A DNA stretch of 42,941 bases from NCBI GenBank assembly GCA_016286145.1, contig JAEESD010000004.1, forward strand, positions 1-42,941, given 5' to 3'. Source of the DNA: Bacteroidales bacterium (lineage in GTDB: Bacteria; Bacteroidota; Bacteroidia; Bacteroidales; UBA932). The notes beneath the pieces are model-generated. The model had not been told where the DNA came from, did not search any database, and was given only the letters and a program-made list of their open reading frames with translations. The position numbers and the translations under genes are program-made. Shown piece after piece: positions 34,343-41,866 of this stretch (its first letter is position 1; every line of letters begins with the position of its first letter).

Positions 34343-35212
34343 ATGAAAGCTTTCTATTTTGTTACGACGGAACACCTCGAGGAGGCTCTTTGGTTCCGTG
34401 ACGATGAAGATTTTGCAGTGGGAATGAACCATGTAGCTATCGGTGCTTTCCGCTTCAAAGTACTTAAAATTTTTGTTTTTATCTTGATGTCTAATCACGT
34501 ACACTTTCTGATTTATGGTGAGTACGAAGATGTGGTTAGATTCATTAATGAGTTCAAGGGCCGCTACTCCCATTATTATCAAAAGAAGTACGGCAAGGAG
34601 TTCCTGCTCAGGGAAAATGGCTTGCGTATCGATATGGTCAGTCTCGACCACGAAGGTTTTGAATGGACCGCAGCTTATGTGATGATGAATTGCGTCCACG
34701 CAAATATTTGTTCCCACCCCAGTCAGTATCCGTGGGGATCCGGAGGTGCCGTATTTCAAATTACAGCCCCAAAGGCAAAGCGCTTGGGAGAGTTGACAGG
34801 GAGGGGGCTGCGTAAATTCTTGCATTCAGGTGAAAAAACTATCCCTAAAGATTGGCTCATTAGCGACCAAGGATTCATTTTACCCCAAAACTATGTGGAT
34901 ACAAAAGAGGTGGAGAGACGTTTCAGACATATAGGACGCTTCAATTATTTCTTGAACAATTCAGCTAAGGTTAAGAAGCGCCTGGAAGAGAATAGGAACC
35001 TCCCGGCGTTTCGAGATCAAACCATACTTACTGCTGTTCCCGATCTGATTAGATCCCTTTTTGGAAAGGCTCAATTTTCAGATTTGACGTTAGACGAACA
35101 GACGGAATTAATACGCCAGATTCGTTATCGTTTCAGTGCTGATGTCAATCAAGCCGCGCGAGTTTGTGGTATTACTTACGCTGAAGCAGGTAAACTGGTG
35201 GATAGAGTATAG
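34343..35212 (+). CDS. REP-associated tyrosine transposase (RAYT, TnpA_REP, Y1/HUH family)
   Basis: The 289-residue product belongs to the IS200-like Y1 superfamily. These enzymes cut single-stranded DNA at a hairpin through a catalytic tyrosine and a His-hydrophobe-His site. The HUH motif is in LMSNHVHFLIYG (His52, His54). The candidate tyrosine is Tyr112 in the RAYT block AAYVMMNCVHANI, followed by SQYPWGS. The N-terminal WFRDDEDFAVGM also fits. The gene is visibly richer in A/T-ending codons than its neighbours, suggesting transfer. It is flanked by direct REP copies 1 and 2, so it is a RAYT rather than a classical IS. Confidence 0.88.
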   Translation: MKAFYFVTTEHLEEALWFRDDEDFAVGMNHVAIGAFRFKVLKIFVFILMSNHVHFLIYGEYEDVVRFINEFKGRYSHYYQKKYGKEFLLRENGLRIDMVSLDHEGFEWTAAYVMMNCVHANICSHPSQYPWGSGGAVFQITAPKAKRLGELTGRGLRKFLHSGEKTIPKDWLISDQGFILPQNYVDTKEVERRFRHIGRFNYFLNNSAKVKKRLEENRNLPAFRDQTILTAVPDLIRSLFGKAQFSDLTLDEQTELIRQIRYRFSADVNQAARVCGITYAEAGKLVDRV

Positions 35213-35261
35213 TACTCCATGCTGCTTGGCAGGCCACTTCAAGCCTCCTGATACCTTTTCC

Positions 35262-35350
35262 CGTGCATACCCTCCTCAAATTAAAGGAGGGTATGTGCGT
35301 TTAGGCCCCAAAACGCACATACCCTCAGCTCCGTAGCCGAGGGTATGCAC
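35262..35350 (+). repeat. REP-like palindromic element, copy 2
   Basis: This copy is the same length and orientation as copy 1, with a TCAAATTAAA loop in hairpin A. Its central inverted repeat is a perfect 16-bp stem (GAGGGTATGTGCGTTT with AAACGCACATACCCTC) around an 8-base loop. It lies between the convergent RAYT and SGNH genes and may also end transcription. Homology with copy 3 extends to 35246–35358. Confidence 0.9.
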
Positions 35351-35369
35351 GAGAGCTTGACAAATCCAG

Positions 35370-36458
35370 TTATTTCTTCATATGTCTCTTGATATGCGGG
35401 ATGAGCCACTCAGCGTAGCGCATCATTCCGAGATCGGTGAAGTGTGTGTTCTCCACGAAGGCTTCGTTGTCGTCGCCGACCATATCGTCTGACTTCAGAT
35501 ACCAGATTTTCTTCTCGCCCTGCTTCTTGAGTTTCTTGAACAGAGCCCTCTGGGCGGCGTTTTTCTTGTCGACCTCGTTCCTGATGAAGCTGTCCCACTC
35601 ATAGTGTGCGAAGTGAGGGTCCTCCAAGAAGAGGATAGGGACATCGGGATGTGCGTCGCGAACTATCCTGAAGAATTTCTCGCCCTCTTCTCCTGCAATC
35701 AAATAGTCCCAGGCATTGGGGACGTAGTCGAATACTATCAAAGCGGGATCCTTTACATCGGCAATAAGTTCGGCAATCTCATAGTCAAGCAGCGCGTTTC
35801 CGCTGAAGCCAAGGTTGATCACCTCGCGGTTCAGGCGGCGGGAGATGATGCTGGTGTGGCACATTCCGGGTCTGTTTGCGCAGCCGCCCTGCAGGATCGA
35901 AGTTCCGTACATCACGATCGGCCTCTCGTGCTGGGGGCTGTCGACTTTCGGGGGCTCGACTATAGCAGTAGAATCAACTCCGATCTCGAGCGAGGTAACC
36001 CCGTCGTACAGAGGCAGATAGAGCATATATTCGCGCCACTCCGGGGTCATGTTGCCGACTATTTTGTCGGTGGTGGTCCGGTCGTGGATCGCAGATTTCC
36101 CCGCGCCCATGAATCTCCATCCGTTCTTTTCGGTCAGCGTATAGAGGTCCACGCCGCGCGTGCCGATCAGCGTCTGATGGTTCATCTGGTTGCCGAACTT
36201 AGCGGTCCAGCGGCACCATATCGCCGTGCTGTTCGAGCGGAAGCGGATATACAAACCCGCGCTGTTTCGGCCGAGATACCATACGGCATCGCGCGAGCGG
36301 CCTTCGAACTCGGCCGGGAGGCGCTCATAACGCTCTTTAGTGTCCTCGCGGGCCTTGCCGAAAAGGGGCAGTTCGTCCGCGTTTGTCCAAACTTGGGCCA
36401 TGGCCGTAGAGGCCACAAGAAGCAGCGCCGCGGCTGCGAAAAGTCTATTTGAATTCAT
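35370..36458 (-). CDS. SGNH/GDSL hydrolase with N-terminal GxDLY-type domain
   Basis: The 362-residue product has a signal peptide (ALLLVASTAMAQ), then a beta-sandwich domain ending GTRGVDLYT (GxDLY motif, about 102–107), then an SGNH fold. The nucleophile is in MYGTSILQGG (Ser187), followed by GFSGNALLD and VENTHFTDLGM (His339). Where relatives usually have an Asp three residues before the His there is Glu336. Such proteins deacylate carbohydrates, but the substrate is unknown. The ATG at 36458 is favoured; 36464 adds two residues. It overlaps the upstream esterase gene by about 14 bases. Confidence 0.82.
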   Translation of the reverse strand: MNSNRLFAAAALLLVASTAMAQVWTNADELPLFGKAREDTKERYERLPAEFEGRSRDAVWYLGRNSAGLYIRFRSNSTAIWCRWTAKFGNQMNHQTLIGTRGVDLYTLTEKNGWRFMGAGKSAIHDRTTTDKIVGNMTPEWREYMLYLPLYDGVTSLEIGVDSTAIVEPPKVDSPQHERPIVMYGTSILQGGCANRPGMCHTSIISRRLNREVINLGFSGNALLDYEIAELIADVKDPALIVFDYVPNAWDYLIAGEEGEKFFRIVRDAHPDVPILFLEDPHFAHYEWDSFIRNEVDKKNAAQRALFKKLKKQGEKKIWYLKSDDMVGDDNEAFVENTHFTDLGMMRYAEWLIPHIKRHMKK

Positions 36459-37530
36459 ATGCATTCAGCGGGAGATCCCAATCCATAAGTGACGAAATAA
36501 ACGGGGCGACAACGCTCGCGATCTTACGATTGCCGCTGAAATTCGGGTGCCACGCGGCCCCAAGGTCGCTGTCGTCATAGCGGAAGGTGCCCTTCATAAT
36601 GGGCACGACCTGGATGTTCGAAAGGCCGCTGCGCTCGACCGCTTCGTAGACATAATCGTCCATAAGCTCGTCGCAGGGCGAGGCCATACAGATGATCGGG
36701 ACGTTCGGTCCATGGAACTCGCGCACCTTTTCGAGCAGCCTCTTATAGCCCTGGCACCATAGCCAGAGAGCGGGCTGCTTACCCTCGGAGAAGTCGTTAG
36801 TCCCAAGGTAGATGACGACCAGGTCCGGCTTGTAGGTCGGGGTCCAAGGGTCCGTCTTCAGCTCATCGAAGGTCTGGGCATAGCGGACTACCATATTCTG
36901 GGTCTTGTCGTAGTCGCCGTAGTTGCGGACGACCCCACGGCCGCTGTGGCTGATATGGACCGTCTCGGCATTGAACAGGCGGCCCAGGATATCGGCATAC
37001 GTGCGGGCCGGATTTTCCTCAGCCACGACGAACGGGCCGTCGTGGTGAAGGGCCTCGATCCCATAGCCGCAGGTGTAGGAGTCGCCGATGAACTCGATCA
37101 GGCGGGGACGCGGCTCGGGGGCCTGCTTGAACTGACCGTCTGTATAAAGGTTCTGGATAGTGACGGCGCCGAACTCTCCTTCGTGGCGCTTCTGAAGGAT
37201 AATTACATGATCGGCCGCCTTCTTTGCGTTGAAGATAGTTATAAGGGTGTCGGAATTGATCTTCAGGACCCTATCTTCGATGGGGCCCTGCTCCGAGTCG
37301 ATCCAGAGGTTGAAATATGCGGGTTTGTCTACCGAGCAGGCGAGCTTGAGGGTTTTTCCCTTAAAGGCAACCCTCAGGGTAGTCGCGCTCCAGTCGAAAC
37401 TGACGGAGCCGTCCTGGGAGACCTCGGTTCGTCCGATATAGGAAATCTTGCTGTCGGAGCCCTTGATAGTTTCGGCTCCGCAAATAGTGCAGGCGAGCAG
37501 CGCCGCCGCAATTAATGTGGTTCGTTTCAT
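36445..37530 (-). CDS. SGNH-type carbohydrate esterase (CE2-like)
   Basis: The 361-residue product starts MKRTTLIAAALLACTICGAE; the ORF track start 17 codons upstream has no support. An N-terminal jelly-roll (about 20–135, VSFDWSATTLRVAFKGKTL) precedes an SGNH domain. That domain has EFIGDSYTCGYG (Ser151), VIYLGTNDFSEG (Asn245) and AAWHPNFSGNRKIA (His328). A beta-sandwich before the SGNH domain and a WHP histidine fit family CE2 acetylesterases. It probably removes acetyl groups from sugars outside the cytoplasm. It forms an overlapping pair with the second SGNH gene. Confidence 0.8.
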   Translation of the reverse strand: MKRTTLIAAALLACTICGAETIKGSDSKISYIGRTEVSQDGSVSFDWSATTLRVAFKGKTLKLACSVDKPAYFNLWIDSEQGPIEDRVLKINSDTLITIFNAKKAADHVIILQKRHEGEFGAVTIQNLYTDGQFKQAPEPRPRLIEFIGDSYTCGYGIEALHHDGPFVVAEENPARTYADILGRLFNAETVHISHSGRGVVRNYGDYDKTQNMVVRYAQTFDELKTDPWTPTYKPDLVVIYLGTNDFSEGKQPALWLWCQGYKRLLEKVREFHGPNVPIICMASPCDELMDDYVYEAVERSGLSNIQVVPIMKGTFRYDDSDLGAAWHPNFSGNRKIASVVAPFISSLMDWDLPLNAYEFK

Positions 37531-37535
37531 AACTA

Positions 37536-37567
37536 CAAATTTATCAAAAAAGGGCCGCAACTGCAAG
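37536..37567 (-). promoter_or_regulatory. Promoter of the SGNH esterase pair
   Basis: On the minus strand TTG is followed after 20 bases by TAAATTTG, a full -7 match, ending just five bases before the ATG. The upstream side abuts REP copy 3. The leader would be very short. Confidence 0.5.
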
Positions 37568-37575
37568 AAGCCCTC

Positions 37576-37664
37576 GTGCATACCCTCGGCTGCGGAGCTG
37601 AGGGTATGTGCATTTTGGGACCTAAACGCACATACCCTCCTTTAATTTAGGGAGGGTATGCACG
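37576..37664 (-). repeat. REP-like palindromic element, copy 3 (inverted)
   Basis: This 89-bp element is the reverse complement of copies 1 and 2, with only a few single-base differences. It lies between the divergent esterase and GH89 genes, where it would sit in a promoter region. Homology with copy 2 extends on both sides to 37568–37680, 113 bases without indels. Confidence 0.9.
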
Positions 37665-37697
37665 GGAAAAGGAATCAGGATTTTTCGTTTTTTTTCG

Positions 37698-37705
37698 TAA
37701 ATTAG
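37698..37705 (+). promoter_or_regulatory. Possible -7 box of the GH89–GH97–GH97 operon
   Basis: TAAATTAG, one base off TAnnTTTG, follows a T-rich tract as at the other promoters in this window. It is 21 bases before the ATG, and no -33 box was found. Confidence 0.3.
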
Positions 37706-37726
37706 AGGACTAAACTGCAGAACCGT

Positions 37727-39889
37727 ATGAAGATACTGAAACTAACCCTGTTTTTAGTCCTCGCAGGAGCGCTTACAGCGTGTGGGACTAAAGACGAACG
37801 CCAGGCGGCCGCCCTCGCCGAAAGGGTGATGGGCCAGCAGGCGCGCGACATCATTTTTAAACAAGTCCCCTCGGAGAAAGATACCTACGAACTGGAACAG
37901 AAAGGTTCCAAAATTCTAATAAAAGGAAACAACGCCAACTCGATGGCGGTAGGTCTCAACCGGTATCTTCAGGAGTACTGTCTTACCAATGTAAGCTGGT
38001 ACGATTTCAACAAAACGGAAATACCGGAAGTCCTTCCCGAAATCCCCGTCCCGGTTAAGGCTAAGGCGGAAGTCCCGGACAGGTTCTTCCTGAATTACTG
38101 CACCTTCGGCTACACTATGGCGTGGTGGAAGTGGGAGCAGTGGGAGAGATTCATAGACTGGATGGCCCTGAACGGGGTAAATATGCCTCTTGCGATTACC
38201 GGTCAGGAAGCAGTCTGGCAGAAGGTATGGAAAAAGTACGGCCTTACAGACGAACAGATCAGGGCATTTTTCGTAGGTCCGGCACATCTGCCGTGGCAGA
38301 GGATGTGTAACCTGGACAGGTGGCAGGGTCCGCTCCCGCAGGGGTGGATCGACGGCCAGGCCAAGCTCCAAAAACGCATATTGAAGCGGGAGCGGGCTCT
38401 CAACATGACCCCGATCCTGCCCGCTTTCGCAGGACACGTCCCCGCCGAACTCGCCGAGGCAATACCCGAGAAGATCGATACCTTCCGCGTCAGCTACTGG
38501 GGCGGTTTTGCAAACCAGTACCGCTGTACCTTCCTCAGCCCGATGGATCCTATCTACGCGAGGATCCAGAAAGACTTCCTCGAGGAGCAAACTAAGATGT
38601 ACGGAACCGACCACATCTATGGTGTAGATCCCTTCAACGAGGTGGACGCTCCGTTCTGGGATCCCGAGACTCTCGCCAAGATATCGAAAGGCATCTTCGA
38701 GTCTATGACTGCGGTCGATCCTGAGGCTGTTTGGCTTCAGATGGGATGGCTCTTCTGGGCCGACCAGCAACACTGGACAGACGAGAATATCGAAGCCTAT
38801 CTTACTGCGGTCCCTCAGGGCAGGATGATAATCCTGGACTACTACTGCGACGCTACTCAGATATGGAAGCGTACGAACAGCTTTTACGGCCAGCCGTTTA
38901 TCTGGTGTTACCTCGGAAACTTCGGTGGCATGACCGGAATCGAGGGTGACTTCCATCAGAATGCCGAGTGGCTCGCGGAAACTAAGGCTAATGCCGGCCC
39001 CGGCTTCGTAGGAATCGGCTCTACCCTCGAAGGATTTGGAGTCAACGAGCCCGTCTACGAACACCTCCTGCAGCAGGCCTGGAGCAATGCCCTCCCAGTA
39101 GACGAGTATGTAGACAACATCGCCGACAGACATCTCGGATATAAAGACGAAGCCTTCAGACAATACTGGCATACTTACGTCGATAAAGTCAGCAAGACTC
39201 ACTCTCAGACTTCGAGTTCGAGCCTTATCTGCGCCCACCCCAATCTCGATGGCGTCTGGCACTGGACAACTCTTTTTAATAGGGGCTACGATCCGAAGGA
39301 TCTCGAGGAAGCACTGAAAACGCTCGAAACCGTAAAAGGCAGCTCAGATTACTTCAAGTACGATCTCGCCAACGCCCGCCGTCAGGTCCTCGACAACAAA
39401 GCCCCCGCAATAAGAGACCGCTTCACGCAAGCATACTACAAAGGCAATCGCGCCGAGATGGTAAAGGCGGCCGACGAGTTCCTCGCCCTTTGCGACGAAC
39501 TGACAGCCGTTCTCAAAACGCGCAAAGAGTTCTCCCTCTGCGACTGGATTAGCGATGCCCGCAGCTGGGGCCTTACCCCTCCGGAGAAGGACTACTACGA
39601 GATGAACGCCAGGACTCTTATCAGCGTCTGGGGCGACTCGTTCCACCTCTGCGACTATGCCAACCGCGACTGGGACGACCTGGTAGATACCTATTACAAG
39701 CCCCGTTGGAGGATGTTCTTCGATGCTGTCCTCGCGGCATACGACGCCGGCGAGCCTTTCGTGAACCCTAAGAGCACTGGCTACGTAGGGACCTCCGCTC
39801 AGGGAAGCGCCGAGGGAGTAGAAGGCAGGGCCCTTCAGTTCGACAGAGATATTTGGGATTTTGAATGCCATTGGGCACACATTAGATAG
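37727..39889 (+). CDS. GH89 alpha-N-acetylglucosaminidase (NAGLU family)
   Basis: GH89 enzymes release terminal alpha-linked GlcNAc, for example from heparan-type chains or alpha-1,4-GlcNAc-capped mucin glycans. The 720-residue product has a lipobox (GALTAC), a small N-terminal domain, then the barrel with FFLNYCTFGYTMAWWKWEQW and GVNMPLAITGQEAVWQKVW. The acid/base is in YGVDPFNEVDAPFWD (Glu305) and the nucleophile in IGSTLEGFGVNEPVYE (Glu435). Their spacing of 130 equals that of Glu316 and Glu446 in human NAGLU. An all-helical C-terminal domain follows. It leads an operon with two GH97 genes. The large antisense ORF is a shadow. Confidence 0.95.
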   Translation: MKILKLTLFLVLAGALTACGTKDERQAAALAERVMGQQARDIIFKQVPSEKDTYELEQKGSKILIKGNNANSMAVGLNRYLQEYCLTNVSWYDFNKTEIPEVLPEIPVPVKAKAEVPDRFFLNYCTFGYTMAWWKWEQWERFIDWMALNGVNMPLAITGQEAVWQKVWKKYGLTDEQIRAFFVGPAHLPWQRMCNLDRWQGPLPQGWIDGQAKLQKRILKRERALNMTPILPAFAGHVPAELAEAIPEKIDTFRVSYWGGFANQYRCTFLSPMDPIYARIQKDFLEEQTKMYGTDHIYGVDPFNEVDAPFWDPETLAKISKGIFESMTAVDPEAVWLQMGWLFWADQQHWTDENIEAYLTAVPQGRMIILDYYCDATQIWKRTNSFYGQPFIWCYLGNFGGMTGIEGDFHQNAEWLAETKANAGPGFVGIGSTLEGFGVNEPVYEHLLQQAWSNALPVDEYVDNIADRHLGYKDEAFRQYWHTYVDKVSKTHSQTSSSSLICAHPNLDGVWHWTTLFNRGYDPKDLEEALKTLETVKGSSDYFKYDLANARRQVLDNKAPAIRDRFTQAYYKGNRAEMVKAADEFLALCDELTAVLKTRKEFSLCDWISDARSWGLTPPEKDYYEMNARTLISVWGDSFHLCDYANRDWDDLVDTYYKPRWRMFFDAVLAAYDAGEPFVNPKSTGYVGTSAQGSAEGVEGRALQFDRDIWDFECHWAHIR

Positions 39890-39892
39890 ACT

Positions 39893-41866
39893 ATGAAGAA
39901 AACGATTATATCTGCGGCGATAGTCGCCATCATAAATGCTTGCGCCCCCGCGCCGGCAGGAAATACCGTTACTTCCCCCGACGGAAGTCTTAAGGTTACG
40001 GTCGACGCCCCCGACGGCGTCCTCTGCTACAACGTCATCAAGGATAACGATACCATCATCTCGAACTCCCGCCTCGGTTTCGAACTGATGGGCGGTAACA
40101 TCCTCGGAATCCATACCGAAGTGCTCAGCATAGACCGCTCAAAAGTAGACGAAGACTGGGAAACGGTCTGGGGTGAGCAGAGAATCATAAATGACAACCA
40201 CAACGGCGCAGTCTATCACACCGCCTGGCTGGATGTTGAGGTCAGGGTATTCGACGACGGCTTTGGATTTCGATACATTTTCCCCGAAAATCTCGGAAAC
40301 ATCGCGATTCGCGACGAGCTGACCGAGTTCCGCTTCACCCGCGACGACCACCAGGCATGGTGGCTCCCCGAGGACGTCCCTTACTACGAGTCCTACGCAA
40401 ACCACACCGCCTTCAAGGACATCACCTGCGCCCACACCCCGCTGACCATCGAAGGCTCAGACGGCCGTTTCTACTCGATCCACGAAGCAGCGGTCCTCGA
40501 TTTCGCGAAGATGAACCTCGTCCCCGAGAGCGGCGGCGCCCTTAAGGCGACCCTGGTCCCGTGGTCGGACGGAACAGCCGTCTATGTAGGCGAAACCCGC
40601 GTAAGCCCATGGCGCACAGTAATCGTCTCCGACCGCACGGGCGGCCTTATCGAATCGCGCCTGATGCTCAATCTCAACGAGCCCTGCAAGATCGAGGATA
40701 CCTCCTGGATCAGGCCCGGCAAGTACATCGGAATATGGTGGATCCTTCATAAGTTCCTGTATACATGGGCCTACGAACCCGAAAATCCGGAGGGCCATGG
40801 AGCAACGACCGAGCGCACCATGCGCTATATCGATTTCGCGGCCGATAACAATATCCAGGGCGTGCTGGTCGAGGGCTGGAACCTCGGCTGGAACGGCGAC
40901 TGGACCAAGAACCTCTTCAGCTTTACCGAGGCCTACCCGGACTACGATTTCGACGCGATCATGAAATACGCGGCCTCGAAGGGCGTCCAGATGATAATCC
41001 ACAACGAGACGGCCGCCAATATCGATAACTATTTTGCCCAGATAGACAGCGCATACGCGATGTACCAGCGTTACGGCATGCATTACGTCAAGACTGGCAA
41101 TGTCAACCTCCTTATCGACGGCAAGGAAGCCCACGACGGGCAGTACGGAGTCAACCGACTCCACGAAATAGTCGAGAAGGCCGCCCAGTACCAGATTTGC
41201 ATCGACGAACACGAGCCCTGCATCCCTTCGGGCGTCTGCCGTACATGGCCCAACCTCATGACCGGCGAAGCCATCCGTGGCCAGGAACACGACGCATGGG
41301 AGGTAGACGGCGGGAACAAGCCCGAACATCAGACCGTGGCCCCGTTTATCCGCGGCCTCGCCGGCCCGATGGACTATACCTTCGGCACCTTCGATTTCTC
41401 GAACCCTGCGAACCCGCAGTGTAGGACCCGCACCACCATCGCCAAGCAGCTGGCCGAGTACGTAGTAATCTACAGCCCTCTCCAGATGGCCAACGACGAT
41501 CCGGCGGCCTACGAGGGCGTAAAGGCCTTCGATTTCATCCGCGACGTCCCGACCGACTGGGAACAGACCAGGGTCATCGACGCGGTTATCGGCGATTATA
41601 TCATCACCGCCCGCCAGGAGCGCGGGGGCAGCGACTGGTTCCTCGGGGCTATTACAGACGAGAACGCCCGCGAGCTCAGCGTCCCTCTCAGCTTCCTCCC
41701 AAAGGGCAAATGGCTCGCTCAGATTTATTCCGACGCGGCAGACGCTTCCTATGAAACCAACCCCACGGCGGTCGATTATACCGAGAAAGAAGTCAGCGCG
41801 AAAGACGTGCTCGACCTCAAGCTTGCGACTTCCGGCGGTACAGCAATAAGATTCATAAAGAAATGA
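39893..41866 (+). CDS. GH97 glycosidase, SusB-like inverting type
   Basis: The 657-residue product has a lipoprotein-type signal (IINACAP). The N-terminal GH97 beta-sandwich starts NTVTSPDGSLKVTVDAPDGV. The barrel has KYIGIWWILHKF and QICIDEHEPCIPSGVCRTWP, and a C-terminal sandwich completes it. Glu441 in DEHEP aligns with the catalytic base region of SusB. The aspartate nucleophile of retaining members is missing: the strand reads YVKTGNV. So an inverting alpha-glucosidase-type activity is predicted. Three bases separate it from GH89, and its stop overlaps the next ATG (ATGA). Confidence 0.9.
   Translation: MKKTIISAAIVAIINACAPAPAGNTVTSPDGSLKVTVDAPDGVLCYNVIKDNDTIISNSRLGFELMGGNILGIHTEVLSIDRSKVDEDWETVWGEQRIINDNHNGAVYHTAWLDVEVRVFDDGFGFRYIFPENLGNIAIRDELTEFRFTRDDHQAWWLPEDVPYYESYANHTAFKDITCAHTPLTIEGSDGRFYSIHEAAVLDFAKMNLVPESGGALKATLVPWSDGTAVYVGETRVSPWRTVIVSDRTGGLIESRLMLNLNEPCKIEDTSWIRPGKYIGIWWILHKFLYTWAYEPENPEGHGATTERTMRYIDFAADNNIQGVLVEGWNLGWNGDWTKNLFSFTEAYPDYDFDAIMKYAASKGVQMIIHNETAANIDNYFAQIDSAYAMYQRYGMHYVKTGNVNLLIDGKEAHDGQYGVNRLHEIVEKAAQYQICIDEHEPCIPSGVCRTWPNLMTGEAIRGQEHDAWEVDGGNKPEHQTVAPFIRGLAGPMDYTFGTFDFSNPANPQCRTRTTIAKQLAEYVVIYSPLQMANDDPAAYEGVKAFDFIRDVPTDWEQTRVIDAVIGDYIITARQERGGSDWFLGAITDENARELSVPLSFLPKGKWLAQIYSDAADASYETNPTAVDYTEKEVSAKDVLDLKLATSGGTAIRFIKK

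Noticed and set aside
34156-35350. Complete IS200/IS605-type insertion sequence
   Set aside because: The flanking elements are full palindromic units, also found elsewhere alone, not distinct left and right ends. The protein has the longer RAYT architecture rather than the short IS200 TnpA form, and no TnpB is present.
34156-37664. CRISPR array made of the 89-bp repeats
   Set aside because: There are only three copies, they are in mixed orientation, spaced by kilobases, and contain two hairpins each. A RAYT gene explains them better.
37916-39262. 448-residue minus-strand ORF opposite GH89
   Set aside because: The GH89 frame has conserved catalytic residues at the expected spacing; the antisense frame has no recognisable domain or signal.
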